A stretch of 46,125 bases of DNA from positions 1 to 46,125 of IMG/VR virus record IMGVR_UViG_3300010379_000870; one strand, 5' to 3'. The stretch's first letter is position 1. Each line of letters opens with the position of its first letter. This stretch comes from a virus. Below the pieces are notes generated by a model. It searched no databases. It was not told the DNA's origin and saw nothing but the letters and a program-made list of their open reading frames with translations. Below are positions 32,591 to 41,312 of the stretch, piece by piece. Position numbers and translations under genes: made by a program.

Positions 32591-33961
32591 TTAGTTCGTA
32601 TTGTTCACTACATGCCACGGGCTCCAGACGCTGGGGATGCCGCGCTCGTTGGCGCCGTAGGTGGCCACGATGCCCTTGTCGAGGAGTTCGTATTGGCCGC
32701 CGCTGAACTGCCACGTTGTCAGCGGCCAATTCTGCATGTATTTAAACGGCCTGCCTTTTTCGAAGTGCCACCAGTAGAGGTTGGCGTTGGATTGCGACAG
32801 GTTCAGGCCGGTGGCATCGGTGCAGCGTTGTTCGATAAGCGGCGACCAGTAAACCTCGATCTCGTTGCCGTAGGGAGCGCCCGGCGTGTCGCGGACCTGC
32901 AATGTGGGTGCTGTCGCCTGGGTCGTGCCGCCGGTCGTGCGTACCTCGGTGCGGGCCGCCCCGAGGATCAACTTGGCCGTGTTCAACTTGGCCGGGTTGA
33001 CCACGATGACGTTGGGGTTGGTCAGCACGCGCGTTCCCGTCTCCGGGTCCTGCATGCGGGCGAACAGCAGCCAGCTCGACTCGATGTTCGTCCAGTCATT
33101 GAGCGCGTTTGACTGCTGATTGACGAGCGTGCTCTTGCCTATTGCCTGGCTCGTGGAGTACGCGTTGTAGGTCGTGCCGCCGTAATTGAACGCGCTTACG
33201 CCGCTGCTCTGGCTGGTGACGCCGATGAAGCAGTCGATCACGTCCAGTTCCTTGCGGTAGCCGAGCCATTCGCCGACGCTGGCCGCCATCTCGAGGATGT
33301 TTCCGGTCAGGTCGTAGAAAACGGTTTCCTTGTACACGTCGACCGCGAGCGAGTTCTCGCGTGTGGCGGGCGTGGTCACGTACCGCTCGGCGAACTGGGC
33401 ACGGGCGTGCGGTTCGCCGGGAACCCTGCGGATGGCGTGGTCGCCGATGCGTGCCGCGTTGAAGACTTTTTGGCCGTTGAGCTTGGTCGGCATCGCCGGC
33501 ATTAGCGCCTCGGCCAGAAACATCGGGCTCTGGAAGTTTTCCAGGATCTTCACCTCGATCAAGCCGCCGACCACGGAAGTGAAGGCGTTGATGTCTAGGA
33601 ACGCTGTCGGATCGACGCCGACGCCGGTCGCCTCGAGCAGAGCACGCCGGTCGCCAGGATACTGCTGCTCCACGAGCATGCGGTGCTGCAGGGCACCGGA
33701 CATGCTGCCCTGATTGGCCGGATCGAAGAAAAAGCGCCAGTTGGCCCCGACAATGGCCTCGGCCAGCTCGGCGACGCTGAACTGCTCGGCCTTGATCTGC
33801 CGGTCCCGGAGCATGCGGTTGCCGGCCGGGTCTTTGTGATCGTTGCCGTGTTCGTCGCAGAGGCCGAGCCAGTGCCTGCACTCGTTGACGAACTCGATTC
33901 GCCCAGCCGCACTGGCCCCACGGCGTGATTCATAGAGCTGACGTGTTTTGAATAGGTTCAT
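32591..33961 (-). CDS. Major capsid protein (HK97-like fold)
   Basis: A 456-residue protein starting MNLFKTRQLYESRRGASAAG after GGACGCTTCC. Length, location after the protease/scaffold gene, and blocks such as AFLDINAFTSVVGGLIEVKI, FYDLTGNILEMAASVGEWLG, RVLTNPNVIVVNPAKLNTAK and a C-terminal AT-rich strand GIVATYGANERG fit the capsid subunit of tailed phages. The 40-residue upstream extension in the frame is translated repeat. The subunits form the icosahedral shell. Confidence 0.8.
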   Translation of the reverse strand: MNLFKTRQLYESRRGASAAGRIEFVNECRHWLGLCDEHGNDHKDPAGNRMLRDRQIKAEQFSVAELAEAIVGANWRFFFDPANQGSMSGALQHRMLVEQQYPGDRRALLEATGVGVDPTAFLDINAFTSVVGGLIEVKILENFQSPMFLAEALMPAMPTKLNGQKVFNAARIGDHAIRRVPGEPHARAQFAERYVTTPATRENSLAVDVYKETVFYDLTGNILEMAASVGEWLGYRKELDVIDCFIGVTSQSSGVSAFNYGGTTYNAYSTSQAIGKSTLVNQQSNALNDWTNIESSWLLFARMQDPETGTRVLTNPNVIVVNPAKLNTAKLILGAARTEVRTTGGTTQATAPTLQVRDTPGAPYGNEIEVYWSPLIEQRCTDATGLNLSQSNANLYWWHFEKGRPFKYMQNWPLTTWQFSGGQYELLDKGIVATYGANERGIPSVWSPWHVVNNTN

Positions 33962-33979
33962 GGAAGCGTCCTTGCAGTA

Positions 33980-34092
33980 GTGGTGAGTGAGTGGTGGCGA
34001 GTGAGTAGTGGGTAGTGGCGAGTGGTTAGTGCATAGAGGGTAGGGTTCGTAAGAATGGTCTCGCCACTCACCACACGCCACTACCCACTACC
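33980..34092. repeat. Inverted GAGTGGTGGCGAGTG repeat
   Basis: GT-rich words at 33980-34025 are complementary to CA-rich words at 34062-34092. It fills the gap between the capsid gene and the previous gene. The 27246 and 31281 elements are analogous but use different words. Confidence 0.7.
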
Positions 34093-34096
34093 ATTG

Positions 34097-34900
34097 CTAC
34101 GCACTGACTGTGCCGTACCACACGGTCCCGTCGCACCAGAAGATGCCGCTCTTGTTCTGGGGCACGACGCCGTTGCCGTTGATAGAGCCGCCGGCCGAGC
34201 CCTGGAAGGTGACGCTGTTGGCGCCTGCCGACAGGTTCGTGAAGCGAAATTCCAGTCCAGACGATTGCGCCTCGACCGGAAGCTTTACGGTGCGGGCCGC
34301 CGTGGGCACCATCGACAGAATGGGCGTGTACGATGGGTCGAGCGTCTGGTTGCCGTCCGAGAGGGCGGTTACGCCGGTCCCCTGCCGGCCGCCCAGGCCG
34401 AAGCGATTCAGGTCGCCAAGTGGGTCGCCTTTTCCCCAGAGCCTGCAAAGAACTTGCGTGACCGCGCTCGGTTCCCGGCGAAACACCTGCCCAATCGCCA
34501 GGTTGTCGGAGGAGACCTTGACGACCTGCTGATCTTGCAGCGCCGTCGCGCCACTATTGCGGACTACGCCGACGAGGTCGCCGACTTCCCAGGTAGCACT
34601 GGCGCAATCCGCGAGGTAGAGGCAATTGGATGCTGCTTCAACGTAATCGATGGGCCAGACGCTGGTATTTTGCGCAGTGATGCGCCCGCTGACCGCAACG
34701 CCCAGAAAGAGCGGCTTGACGGCAGCCTGATCGAGCACCTGGCTGCCCAGGAGCGTTTTGCTCGACAACGGCTGCGCGACGCTGCCGGTCCAGTACAGCA
34801 GGTCGCCCGCCTCGATTTGCAGACTGGCGGGCGGGAGATATTTGCTGAAAGTAAATCCGGGAGGGTATTGAAACCGATATCCGCCGGGTGTCGTAGACAT
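34097..34900 (-). CDS. Phage head protein, decoration-like
   Basis: A 267-residue protein starting MSTTPGGYRFQYPPGFTFSK after AGGA. Beta-rich with ASLQIEAGDLLYWTGSVAQP, WEVGDLVGVVRNSGATALQD and a closing GIFWCDGTVWYG. The AGDLLYW / VGDLVGV spacing is typical of phage capsid-decoration (parallel beta) proteins, which bind mature heads. Located between scaffold and capsid genes. Confidence 0.55.
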   Translation of the reverse strand: MSTTPGGYRFQYPPGFTFSKYLPPASLQIEAGDLLYWTGSVAQPLSSKTLLGSQVLDQAAVKPLFLGVAVSGRITAQNTSVWPIDYVEAASNCLYLADCASATWEVGDLVGVVRNSGATALQDQQVVKVSSDNLAIGQVFRREPSAVTQVLCRLWGKGDPLGDLNRFGLGGRQGTGVTALSDGNQTLDPSYTPILSMVPTAARTVKLPVEAQSSGLEFRFTNLSAGANSVTFQGSAGGSINGNGVVPQNKSGIFWCDGTVWYGTVSA

Positions 34901-34980
34901 GCGAAAACGTCCTTGTTAGGGGAGTGGTATTTACCTTTCGGGGATCGTGTCACAACAATGCCTAGGAACGCGGTGCGCGT

Positions 34981-36150
34981 TCAGTTCATCAGCCACCGCA
35001 GCCGACTCTTGGCGTCTCGGGGAATCGTGGCGTGGATTGATTCTTGAAGTGACCGCGGCGGGCCAAGTTGGCTGCGTGCCTGCCTGGTGGTCCTTGGTCG
35101 CCTGCGCAGTTGCTTCAGATAATCCAGGTGGCGTGCAATCCTGTCTTCGTCCTGAATTGCATTCAGCGTCTCGAGCAGCTCGTCCGTGCATGGGATATTT
35201 CGAGCTTCGCAGAGCTGCTGAATCGTCCGGTCGAGCCTCAGGTCGGCCATTTCATCTTCGAGTTCATAGCGGCCTTCGTCCGTGAAGTCGGTGCGGTCTT
35301 TGTCGCCTCGATCGGCTCGGTCATCGTCGCGCTCGACGTCGGCCTTGTCGTCGTGCACTTGGCCTTCTTCCTCGTCCTCCTCGTCTTCCGCGAGCTGCTT
35401 GCGCGCGGGCTTGGGATTGAGGATATCCATGATTCGGCTCACCTTGTGGTGGCGTTCGTGAGGATCCATGTCCTCCTTGAGGCAAGCCTCCACCGCGTGC
35501 AGCAAATGGTCCTGGTGTGTAGGTTGCTTATCGTCGTCGTCGCCCTTTTGGGACTTCAGGAGCTTTTTCAGAACGTGGCGTTGGCCGGACGTAAGCAGTT
35601 TTGATTCAAGAATCGTGCGAATGCGTTCGCTACGGGTAAGCATCTTGCTCTCCCAAAGGTTTTTCACGGTGGCCGGTTCACTGACCAGGTCGACGGACCG
35701 GACCTCGACAATTCGATGGATGACAAACGTGCCATCGATGCTCTCGCCTTCGCCCTTGGCATTGTGCGACATGCCGAAGACACCGAGGCCGCGCTCCACG
35801 TCTTCACAGACGCGCTCTGCCAGCGGATGCGATCGGAAGAAATGCAGGTCGCCATAGACGCCGTCTGGCTCCCAGCGCACGGCCCGCAGTCGGCCGAAGG
35901 CGTCCTCATCGTCGCGCGGCAGGGCGCGCTTGTCGGGATGATCGAGGAAGACCTTGCAGCCCTCGTAGAGTGGCACCGCCAGTTGTCCTGCTTCGGGCAG
36001 GTAGCGCCGCCCATTGTCCGAGTCCCAGCCCAGGACCTTAACGCCGAAGATGATGCCAGCAGCGCGATCGACTTCGAGAGGGCCCGGGGCCCGGGTGAAG
36101 TCTTCTTGAAGGACATGCGTTTGTCTCAGGTGATCGTCCGTGATCGTCAT
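34981..36150 (-). CDS. Prohead protease fused with scaffold-like acidic region
   Basis: A 389-residue protein starting MTITDDHLRQTHVLQEDFTR. The N-terminal about 165 residues match prohead core protease features: KVFLDHPDKR (H71), GVFGMSHNAKGEG (S128 and H129) and VEVRSVDLVSEPA. A helical stretch is followed by a strongly acidic run (about 250-300, EDEEDEEEGQVHDDKADVER) characteristic of scaffolding. In phage it processes the prohead scaffold. The region upstream of the ATG at 36150 has an in-frame TTG at 36210, but the ATG is preferred. Confidence 0.75.
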   Translation of the reverse strand: MTITDDHLRQTHVLQEDFTRAPGPLEVDRAAGIIFGVKVLGWDSDNGRRYLPEAGQLAVPLYEGCKVFLDHPDKRALPRDDEDAFGRLRAVRWEPDGVYGDLHFFRSHPLAERVCEDVERGLGVFGMSHNAKGEGESIDGTFVIHRIVEVRSVDLVSEPATVKNLWESKMLTRSERIRTILESKLLTSGQRHVLKKLLKSQKGDDDDKQPTHQDHLLHAVEACLKEDMDPHERHHKVSRIMDILNPKPARKQLAEDEEDEEEGQVHDDKADVERDDDRADRGDKDRTDFTDEGRYELEDEMADLRLDRTIQQLCEARNIPCTDELLETLNAIQDEDRIARHLDYLKQLRRRPRTTRQARSQLGPPRSLQESIHATIPRDAKSRLRWLMN

Positions 36151-36424
36151 GGTTCCATTCAAGCCTCGACCGCGCTCGTTTCGCAAGAGACGTAGGTAAA
36201 AAAGTGACAAAAAAGATACGGCAGTGACGGGATTAACCGCCCGAGGCAGGAAAGGCAGCGGATATGGGTGCGATGCTTACGGGGGCCGCGGGCAAGCGAG
36301 AGAACGCTTGGCCCCTGGGAGGCGCGTAAGCTGTCGTGCCCCCACGATGGAGGTCATGGCACATGGTGCCATGCCAGCCGGCGCCTCAGAGAAGGAGAGG
36401 AAGAAGTCGTAGTCAGCTCCGATT
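36151..36424. promoter_or_regulatory. Gap between the protease and the WD40 gene, with a palindrome
   Basis: A CATGGCAC / GTGCCATG inverted repeat with a 3-base loop lies at 36355-36373, a candidate operator or mRNA hairpin. The promoter of the minus-strand head genes probably lies here, but no confident -35/-10 pair was read. No gene seen. Confidence 0.4.
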
Positions 36425-38290
36425 CTAACATCCGGCGCGCTCGTTCAACGCGGAGTAATTCCAGATTTGCAATAGAGCCGGCTTATGCTTGCTTATGCTT
36501 CTTTCCGCAAAACCGGGTTTGCAGATACAGCATAACCCAGTGCAGTCACAGCTGAGGTGCAAACTGAGGATAGCGGGCGCGCCTGAGATTCCCAGCAGGG
36601 TTCCGCACCGCCCGTCCGCTAGGTTCACGAAGCCGATTGTGCCAGCGAGTCCCGCGTACAAGAGGCGATTGCCAACCCGATCGTAGGCCAGGGCGTACAC
36701 ATCATTCTTTCCACCAACCTCGCGGCCGTCCATGACGCTGGCCGGCTCCGGAGCCGTGGCGTAAATGGGGGAAGGGTTGTCTTCCGCGGAGTTGGAGATG
36801 CTGGCCCAATCCAAAACCCGGACACCTTGATCCGTACCGCAGAAAAGCCAGCGCCCGTCGGGGCTGAATTCCGCCACGGCGAGATGATCTGATCCCTGGA
36901 TATGTTGGTCGGGAGTGCCAAAGGATTGCTGGAGTTGTTCGATTTGGCGTTGCATGCTTTCGACCATGCTTTTCTGGTCGCCAGCGGCCTCTAGGCCCGG
37001 GGCCATTCCCTTGATTAGTATCTGCAGGGCCTCGGGATCAGGATGCTGCAATGCATCGATGATCTTCCTGATGGCTGCTCCAATCATCGTTGTGTGATCT
37101 AACCGCTGGCCGAGGTACACGAACTTGACGAACCTTCCTGAGTCGAGGTCATAAACCCCCAACTTGGTCTGGAGATTGATGACGAGCCAAGAGCCAGTCG
37201 GATTAACTGTTGCGTTCCTCGCGGAGCCAGGCACCAGGCTAATCGTGCGTTGCGAGCCCTCGCGCAGTGAGGTAACTGTCAACTTGTCAATGGTCAGGCT
37301 GAGCACGTCAGTCGGTGTCAATCCGACCCACCGGAGATGGGTCGTGTGCGGCACGGTCGCCACACGAGTCCTTGTATCGAGATCCCACACCTCGGTGCGC
37401 CCGCCCTCCCCGGCCAGCAAGAGGTTTCCCCGCGAATTCTCACATCGCAAGAGATATGCACAACTCTCGAACTCTATTCCAGTCGGGGACGGCCCCCGCG
37501 ACCAAGGAGGAACATAACGTTGGAGCGGGCATCGTTCTTGAGCGGAACTCTTCGTCAAGCAAACCAGAAAGCCCGGTTCGCGGCTGTCGGCACAGGCGGC
37601 CGGCATGGATCCTCCCCACTCGTCACCGGCCGATTCCTCCAGGAGAAGCACGCCGGACTCCCTCAGTTCTCGCATTTCTCGGACAGCGGCCACTTCCATT
37701 TGTTTCAGCTGGTTCTTCTCCGCTGTCATGTCAGGAACGTGAATGAACCGCTCCCAACCATCTATCCCCTCCGTCTCGTCCTCCATGAGATATTCATAGC
37801 TGGTCAATGCATTCGGCAATTCCAAGAGACCTGCAAAGCTTTGGAGAACTTCCGAGGCGAACGTAGGGCGGGCGTGAGATTCAGGATGCAGTAATTCCTC
37901 CAGCCGCCTTAGCTGTTTCTCCGCCAAGAGTTCGCGAAAGCTCGCGGGTTCACCGCGCAGGCGGGCTTTTTTTGCCGCAGAAGCTTTCCGGAAATAATCG
38001 GGATTGGAATCATATTGATCGACCAGTTTGCCCGCGCGGTAGTAGAAGTAGCAGAAAATATCATCGTCGTGGACAAGAACATGCAGGACATCCGTCGCCC
38101 AGCGTTTGGCGATCGCCCTGGAGACTCTGTCGTCCTGGCCGTGATGTTCCGGGTAAACGGCAATCCACGTTTGCAATGGGGGCGCCAACAGGAAACGCCA
38201 TTCCTTCTTTGCCGACAGATCCTGCAGGATCTTTTGAACGGCTCGCTCGTCTTCACCCCTCAAATAAACCGCGCCACAGAAATTTCCCAT
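36425..38290 (-). CDS. WD40/beta-propeller protein with an N-terminal uncharacterised domain
   Basis: A 621-residue protein starting MGNFCGAVYLRGEDERAVQK; the frame is open to 38446 but similar proteins start with MG-F and GGG lies upstream. Residues about 1-110 form an alpha/beta domain (HVLVHDDDIFCYFYYRAGKL then DQYDSNPDYF). The C-terminal 350 residues contain WD-repeat strands: GGRTEVWDLDTRTRVATVPH, TKLGVYDLDSGRFVKFVYLG, DGRWLFCGTDQGVRVLDW. Lower GC than neighbours. It interrupts the divergence point of the phage transcripts, so it looks like added cargo. Role unknown. Confidence 0.65.
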   Translation of the reverse strand: MGNFCGAVYLRGEDERAVQKILQDLSAKKEWRFLLAPPLQTWIAVYPEHHGQDDRVSRAIAKRWATDVLHVLVHDDDIFCYFYYRAGKLVDQYDSNPDYFRKASAAKKARLRGEPASFRELLAEKQLRRLEELLHPESHARPTFASEVLQSFAGLLELPNALTSYEYLMEDETEGIDGWERFIHVPDMTAEKNQLKQMEVAAVREMRELRESGVLLLEESAGDEWGGSMPAACADSREPGFLVCLTKSSAQERCPLQRYVPPWSRGPSPTGIEFESCAYLLRCENSRGNLLLAGEGGRTEVWDLDTRTRVATVPHTTHLRWVGLTPTDVLSLTIDKLTVTSLREGSQRTISLVPGSARNATVNPTGSWLVINLQTKLGVYDLDSGRFVKFVYLGQRLDHTTMIGAAIRKIIDALQHPDPEALQILIKGMAPGLEAAGDQKSMVESMQRQIEQLQQSFGTPDQHIQGSDHLAVAEFSPDGRWLFCGTDQGVRVLDWASISNSAEDNPSPIYATAPEPASVMDGREVGGKNDVYALAYDRVGNRLLYAGLAGTIGFVNLADGRCGTLLGISGAPAILSLHLSCDCTGLCCICKPGFAERSISKHKPALLQIWNYSALNERAGC

Positions 38291-38579
38291 GATTGGACCC
38301 CGCCAGGCTCTGGAACACAAACCCCCGAAGACAATAGTACGCGGTGGAACACCCGCAAGTATACTGAGCGACCCTTCCACCAGGCCGGCATTCCTACTCA
38401 CGGCGTTTATCCAATCGGCGCGACCACTTTTTTCGAAACATATCACACTACGGCTCTGGCAGAAGTCGCCCTTTGCGGGCTAGTTTGGTAGCGAAGAGAA
38501 CACACGGCGGCCGGGTGGCCACGAAGGCCAAGCAAGGATGCAACCCGGCCCGCCTCTTACGACCCGAGAGAAGAACACC

Positions 38580-38837
38580 ATGGCAGCGGTCAACGGCGAC
38601 AACGGTGTAACCAATCCTTCTCAAATCGGCATGCGCATCGCCATCGGCATCATCACCGGGGCGTTCCTTGCCGGCGGCGGCGGGTTGGTGCACACGGTCC
38701 TCGGTCATGCAGAACTTCTGGCCGCCCTCAAAGTGCATATCGAAACCCAAAAGTTGCAGCTTGATCGCATGGACGGCAACATCGACCGCCTCACCAACAA
38801 AATCGACAAGCTCCTGGACAACAAGGAAGCACGGTAG
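38580..38837 (+). CDS. Small membrane protein with C-terminal coiled coil, holin-like
   Basis: An 85-residue protein starting MAAVNGDNGVTNPSQIGMRI; hydrophobic segment at about 17-42 (IAIGIITGAFLAGGGGLVHT), then an amphipathic helix (LQLDRMDGNIDRLTNKIDKL). A GAGAAG-type RBS is upstream. One transmembrane segment plus a coil resembles small holin or lysis-regulator proteins, but that is not established. First gene of the plus-strand set. Confidence 0.55.
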   Translation: MAAVNGDNGVTNPSQIGMRIAIGIITGAFLAGGGGLVHTVLGHAELLAALKVHIETQKLQLDRMDGNIDRLTNKIDKLLDNKEAR

Positions 38838-38846
38838 GAGAAACCC

Positions 38847-39143
38847 ATGCCAGACGAGCAACCTAACCCGACCGCCCCGACTCCTGATGCCGCCCCAGAG
38901 AAGCCGGGCTGGCAGACGACAGAATTCTGGTTGACGCTCTTCGTCGCCATCCCCAACGCGCTGCACACCGCCGGTTTGCTGGCCGCTGGCGACACCGGTT
39001 TGCTCTCCGATAATTTCTCGAAGATGGCCGCGGGCATCGTCGCGGCCATCACTTTGTGGAAATACTGCCACGGCCGAACCAGCCTGAAACTCGGCGGCCC
39101 CACGGCCGCAACGGCGCCGAAATTCCCCGAGACTCCCTGGTGA
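38847..39143 (+). CDS. Small membrane protein, holin-like
   Basis: A 98-residue protein with RBS TAGGAG. A proline-rich N-terminus (MPDEQPNPTAPTPDAAPEKP) is followed by a hydrophobic region (FWLTLFVAIPNALHTAGLLA) and another shorter one near 60 (MAAGIVAAITLWKY). This layout is common for phage holins. It overlaps the next gene by GTGA. Confidence 0.55.
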   Translation: MPDEQPNPTAPTPDAAPEKPGWQTTEFWLTLFVAIPNALHTAGLLAAGDTGLLSDNFSKMAAGIVAAITLWKYCHGRTSLKLGGPTAATAPKFPETPW

Positions 39144-39310
39144 GCTACCTCGCCGCGTTCACGCTCCTGCTGGCCATTGCGCTGGCACTGGAAGTGGCCC
39201 TGGTAATTGAACGCCTGCAGCCGCGCTGCCGAACGTGTGGCCTGCGCCTGCGACCAGGCCTGTGGGACGAACCGGCCTGGGTGTGTCGCAGATGTGAAGC
39301 AAAGGACTGA
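39140..39310 (+). CDS. Membrane-anchored mini zinc ribbon
   Basis: A 56-residue protein from GTG 39140, which overlaps the preceding stop. An N-terminal membrane helix (SYLAAFTLLLAIALALEVAL) is followed by RCRTCGLRLRPGLWDEPAWV and CRRC, a zinc ribbon. The longer frame starting at 39056 would be out of step with the preceding gene. Unknown function. Confidence 0.55.
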   Translation: MSYLAAFTLLLAIALALEVALVIERLQPRCRTCGLRLRPGLWDEPAWVCRRCEAKD

Positions 39311-39374
39311 TGCACGACGGCCTCGCTCCACCGCAAAGGGGGGGCTTGATCCTGGGACCAGTAGGTACTTAGCG

Positions 39375-39657
39375 ATGCGCTACTTCGATCGCACCGGCCG
39401 GCCCATCTCCAAAGAACAATGGGCCGCGAAATTTCGCGATCGCAAGTACGCCATCATTCGCCGACACGCCGGCGGTCTGCATCGTCACCAGTTGGGTCGG
39501 ACTCCTCGGCGATCCGGAAACGCGCTCATTGTTATTCCTGGTGCAACGTCAGCGGAAGCATGTCGGCCGGCCATGGGAGACGCTTAACGAAACCTGGCAC
39601 GCCACGGAGAAAGAGGCGCGTGCGGAACACGACCTGTTGGAGAGGGCGAGCCTATGA
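39375..39657 (+). pseudogene. Phage gene split by a +1 frameshift
   Basis: The first frame starts ATG 39375 (MRYFDRTGRPISKEQWAAKF) and runs to about DRKYAII near 39458. The sense then moves to the +1 frame: ADTPAVCIVTSWVGLLGDPE, TRSLLFLVQ, then TWHATEKEARAEHDLLERAS, ending TGA 39655-39657. That stop overlaps the ATG of the next gene (ATGA), as expected of a coupled gene pair. One base near 39459 appears extra, or lies in error. Intact length would be about 93 residues. Its normal function is unknown. Confidence 0.65.
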
Positions 39658-40799
39658 AATACACCACAGTCTTCCTCGTACTGTTCGCCTTGCCCGCGCT
39701 GGCACCAGCCCAGTGTCCGGGCGGGCACTGCGCGCCGTGGGGCCAACCGCCCTCGGTGCAGTTCGCACCGCCCGCCGTCAGCGAATACAACCCATGGCCC
39801 CTCGCCCCTCGCCCCTCTCCTCAAATCCCTCGTGTCGATCCGCGCTGCGTTGCTTGCAGCGTGCGCATTGAGAACTATCGTGGCAATCTCGTGGAATCGG
39901 GCAGCGGCACCGTCATTGCCAGGGAAGGATCGTATGGCTGCGTGATCACCTGCAAACATCTCTTCTCGGACGGCGTCGGACAGCTGATAGTCACCTTTCC
40001 GGACGGTCAACGCCTGCAAGCATCGTATCTCGGCAGCGACAGCCAAGCCGACCTCGCAGCGGTCGCCATCCAGGCCGGCGCAAGCATACCCATGACAAGC
40101 GTCGCGGACAGCCCGATTGCGCGCGGCGAACAGGTGTACCAAGTCGGCTATCCGCATGGTCACGGGCCGGTGCCGCGGGGCGGGCAAGCGCTTGGCCTCG
40201 TCGGCCGAACCGGCAGCGCCGCGGTGCTCGGCCTCAGTTTCCCGGTCCAGCAAGGCGACAGCGGCAGCGGCGTCTTCCGCGCAGCCGACGGGGCGCTCGT
40301 CGGCGTGCTCTGGGGCAGCGATGGCCGCACCTCCAGCGTGACCGGCGTTGCCGATATTCAGCGCTTTCTCGATGAGAAATGCTTTCGTTGGTTTCCGCGT
40401 CTGCGGCGACCTCAGCAACCGTCATCTCCCGTTTCTCCTTCCACTCCTCCTTCCGCTCCTGGGCCGGTGGGACCAACTCCTCCTGTTCTTCCCCCCTCTG
40501 GTCCGTCACCAACACCGGCTCAGGAGTTCTCTTCCGCGCTGGCCGCCCTGGACAAGGTCAGCAAGCAGCTGGACGCCCTGCAAACGCAGGTGAACGATTT
40601 GAAGAATCGCCCCTCAGCCAAGGACGGCAAGGTCGGCGTGGTGGGTCCCGCTGGTCCCGCGGGCCCACCCGGTCCTTCCGGCAACACGGCGGACCTGAAC
40701 CCGCTCCTGAAACGCATCGAAGCACTCGAACAACAATCAGCAGCAAACGCGGGCAAGATCCAGCGGATACGGATTGTCCCCGCAACCAATAACCCCTAG
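39654..40799 (+). CDS. Secreted trypsin-like serine protease with Pro-rich linker and collagen-like tail
   Basis: A 381-residue protein. Signal peptide at 1-19 (VFLVLFALPALAPAQ), likely cut after APA. The protease domain (about 65-245) carries a catalytic triad: H102 in VITCKHLF, D133 in QADLAAVAI, S203 in QQGDSGSGVF. A proline-rich linker (about 250-290), a helical coil, a short GPAGPAGPPGPSG collagen-like block (331-343) and a second coil follow. Positions 39796-39831 of the DNA carry a CCCCTCG repeat translated as PLAPRPSPQIPR. It probably acts outside the cytoplasm; target unknown. Confidence 0.75.
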   Translation: MKYTTVFLVLFALPALAPAQCPGGHCAPWGQPPSVQFAPPAVSEYNPWPLAPRPSPQIPRVDPRCVACSVRIENYRGNLVESGSGTVIAREGSYGCVITCKHLFSDGVGQLIVTFPDGQRLQASYLGSDSQADLAAVAIQAGASIPMTSVADSPIARGEQVYQVGYPHGHGPVPRGGQALGLVGRTGSAAVLGLSFPVQQGDSGSGVFRAADGALVGVLWGSDGRTSSVTGVADIQRFLDEKCFRWFPRLRRPQQPSSPVSPSTPPSAPGPVGPTPPVLPPSGPSPTPAQEFSSALAALDKVSKQLDALQTQVNDLKNRPSAKDGKVGVVGPAGPAGPPGPSGNTADLNPLLKRIEALEQQSAANAGKIQRIRIVPATNNP

Positions 40800-40817
40800 C
40801 AGAGGAGTTTGTTTCCC

Positions 40818-41174
40818 ATGCCCGACACGACGGCAACCGGCGGCGCCACTCCCACGGTCACGGTGAGCGGCACTAGCAGCGGGTTCGACCCGCAGATGGT
40901 CTTCACCGGCGCCATGGCCCGCCTCAACGAAATCGGCAACCTATCCATTCAGCAAGCCACGGAGAACAGCGGCCGGCTCTCGGCCATGTTCGGAGTCCGT
41001 GCCGCACAATCCAACCCTGTGGAAGCCGCGAGCATTCAAACGCTCAAGGCCGCTGGTCAGCCGGAGAATGCCGGCGCCGGCGCCATCTCTTCGTTGGCCA
41101 GCGTTTTGTCCATGGCCCTGATGAACCTGGCCCATGTGACGCCTGCAACGCAAACGCCGCCCACCCAGAAGTAG
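40818..41174 (+). CDS. Small phage protein, unassigned
   Basis: A 118-residue protein starting MPDTTATGGATPTVTVSGTS after GGAG (10-base spacing). Helical middle (MVFTGAMARLNEIGNLSIQQ) and a Thr/Pro-rich tail. An upstream in-frame ATG at 40809 lacks a good RBS. No recognised family. Confidence 0.5.
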   Translation: MPDTTATGGATPTVTVSGTSSGFDPQMVFTGAMARLNEIGNLSIQQATENSGRLSAMFGVRAAQSNPVEAASIQTLKAAGQPENAGAGAISSLASVLSMALMNLAHVTPATQTPPTQK

Positions 41175-41312
41175 ACAAGTCGAAGGCGTGGCCTCGGGCC
41201 TCGGTGTCCGGAACCAAAGTACCCAGGTTTCGGCCCGAGGCCCCGGGGTTCTTTCCGTGTCCCGCGCCTCTCGATCCCCCGACCCCGCCCCCGTCCTCTC
41301 TTGGAGGGCCGC

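Noticed and set aside
34055-35047. Plus-strand frame of 330 codons
   Set aside because: Antisense to the decoration-like gene and starting in repeat DNA.
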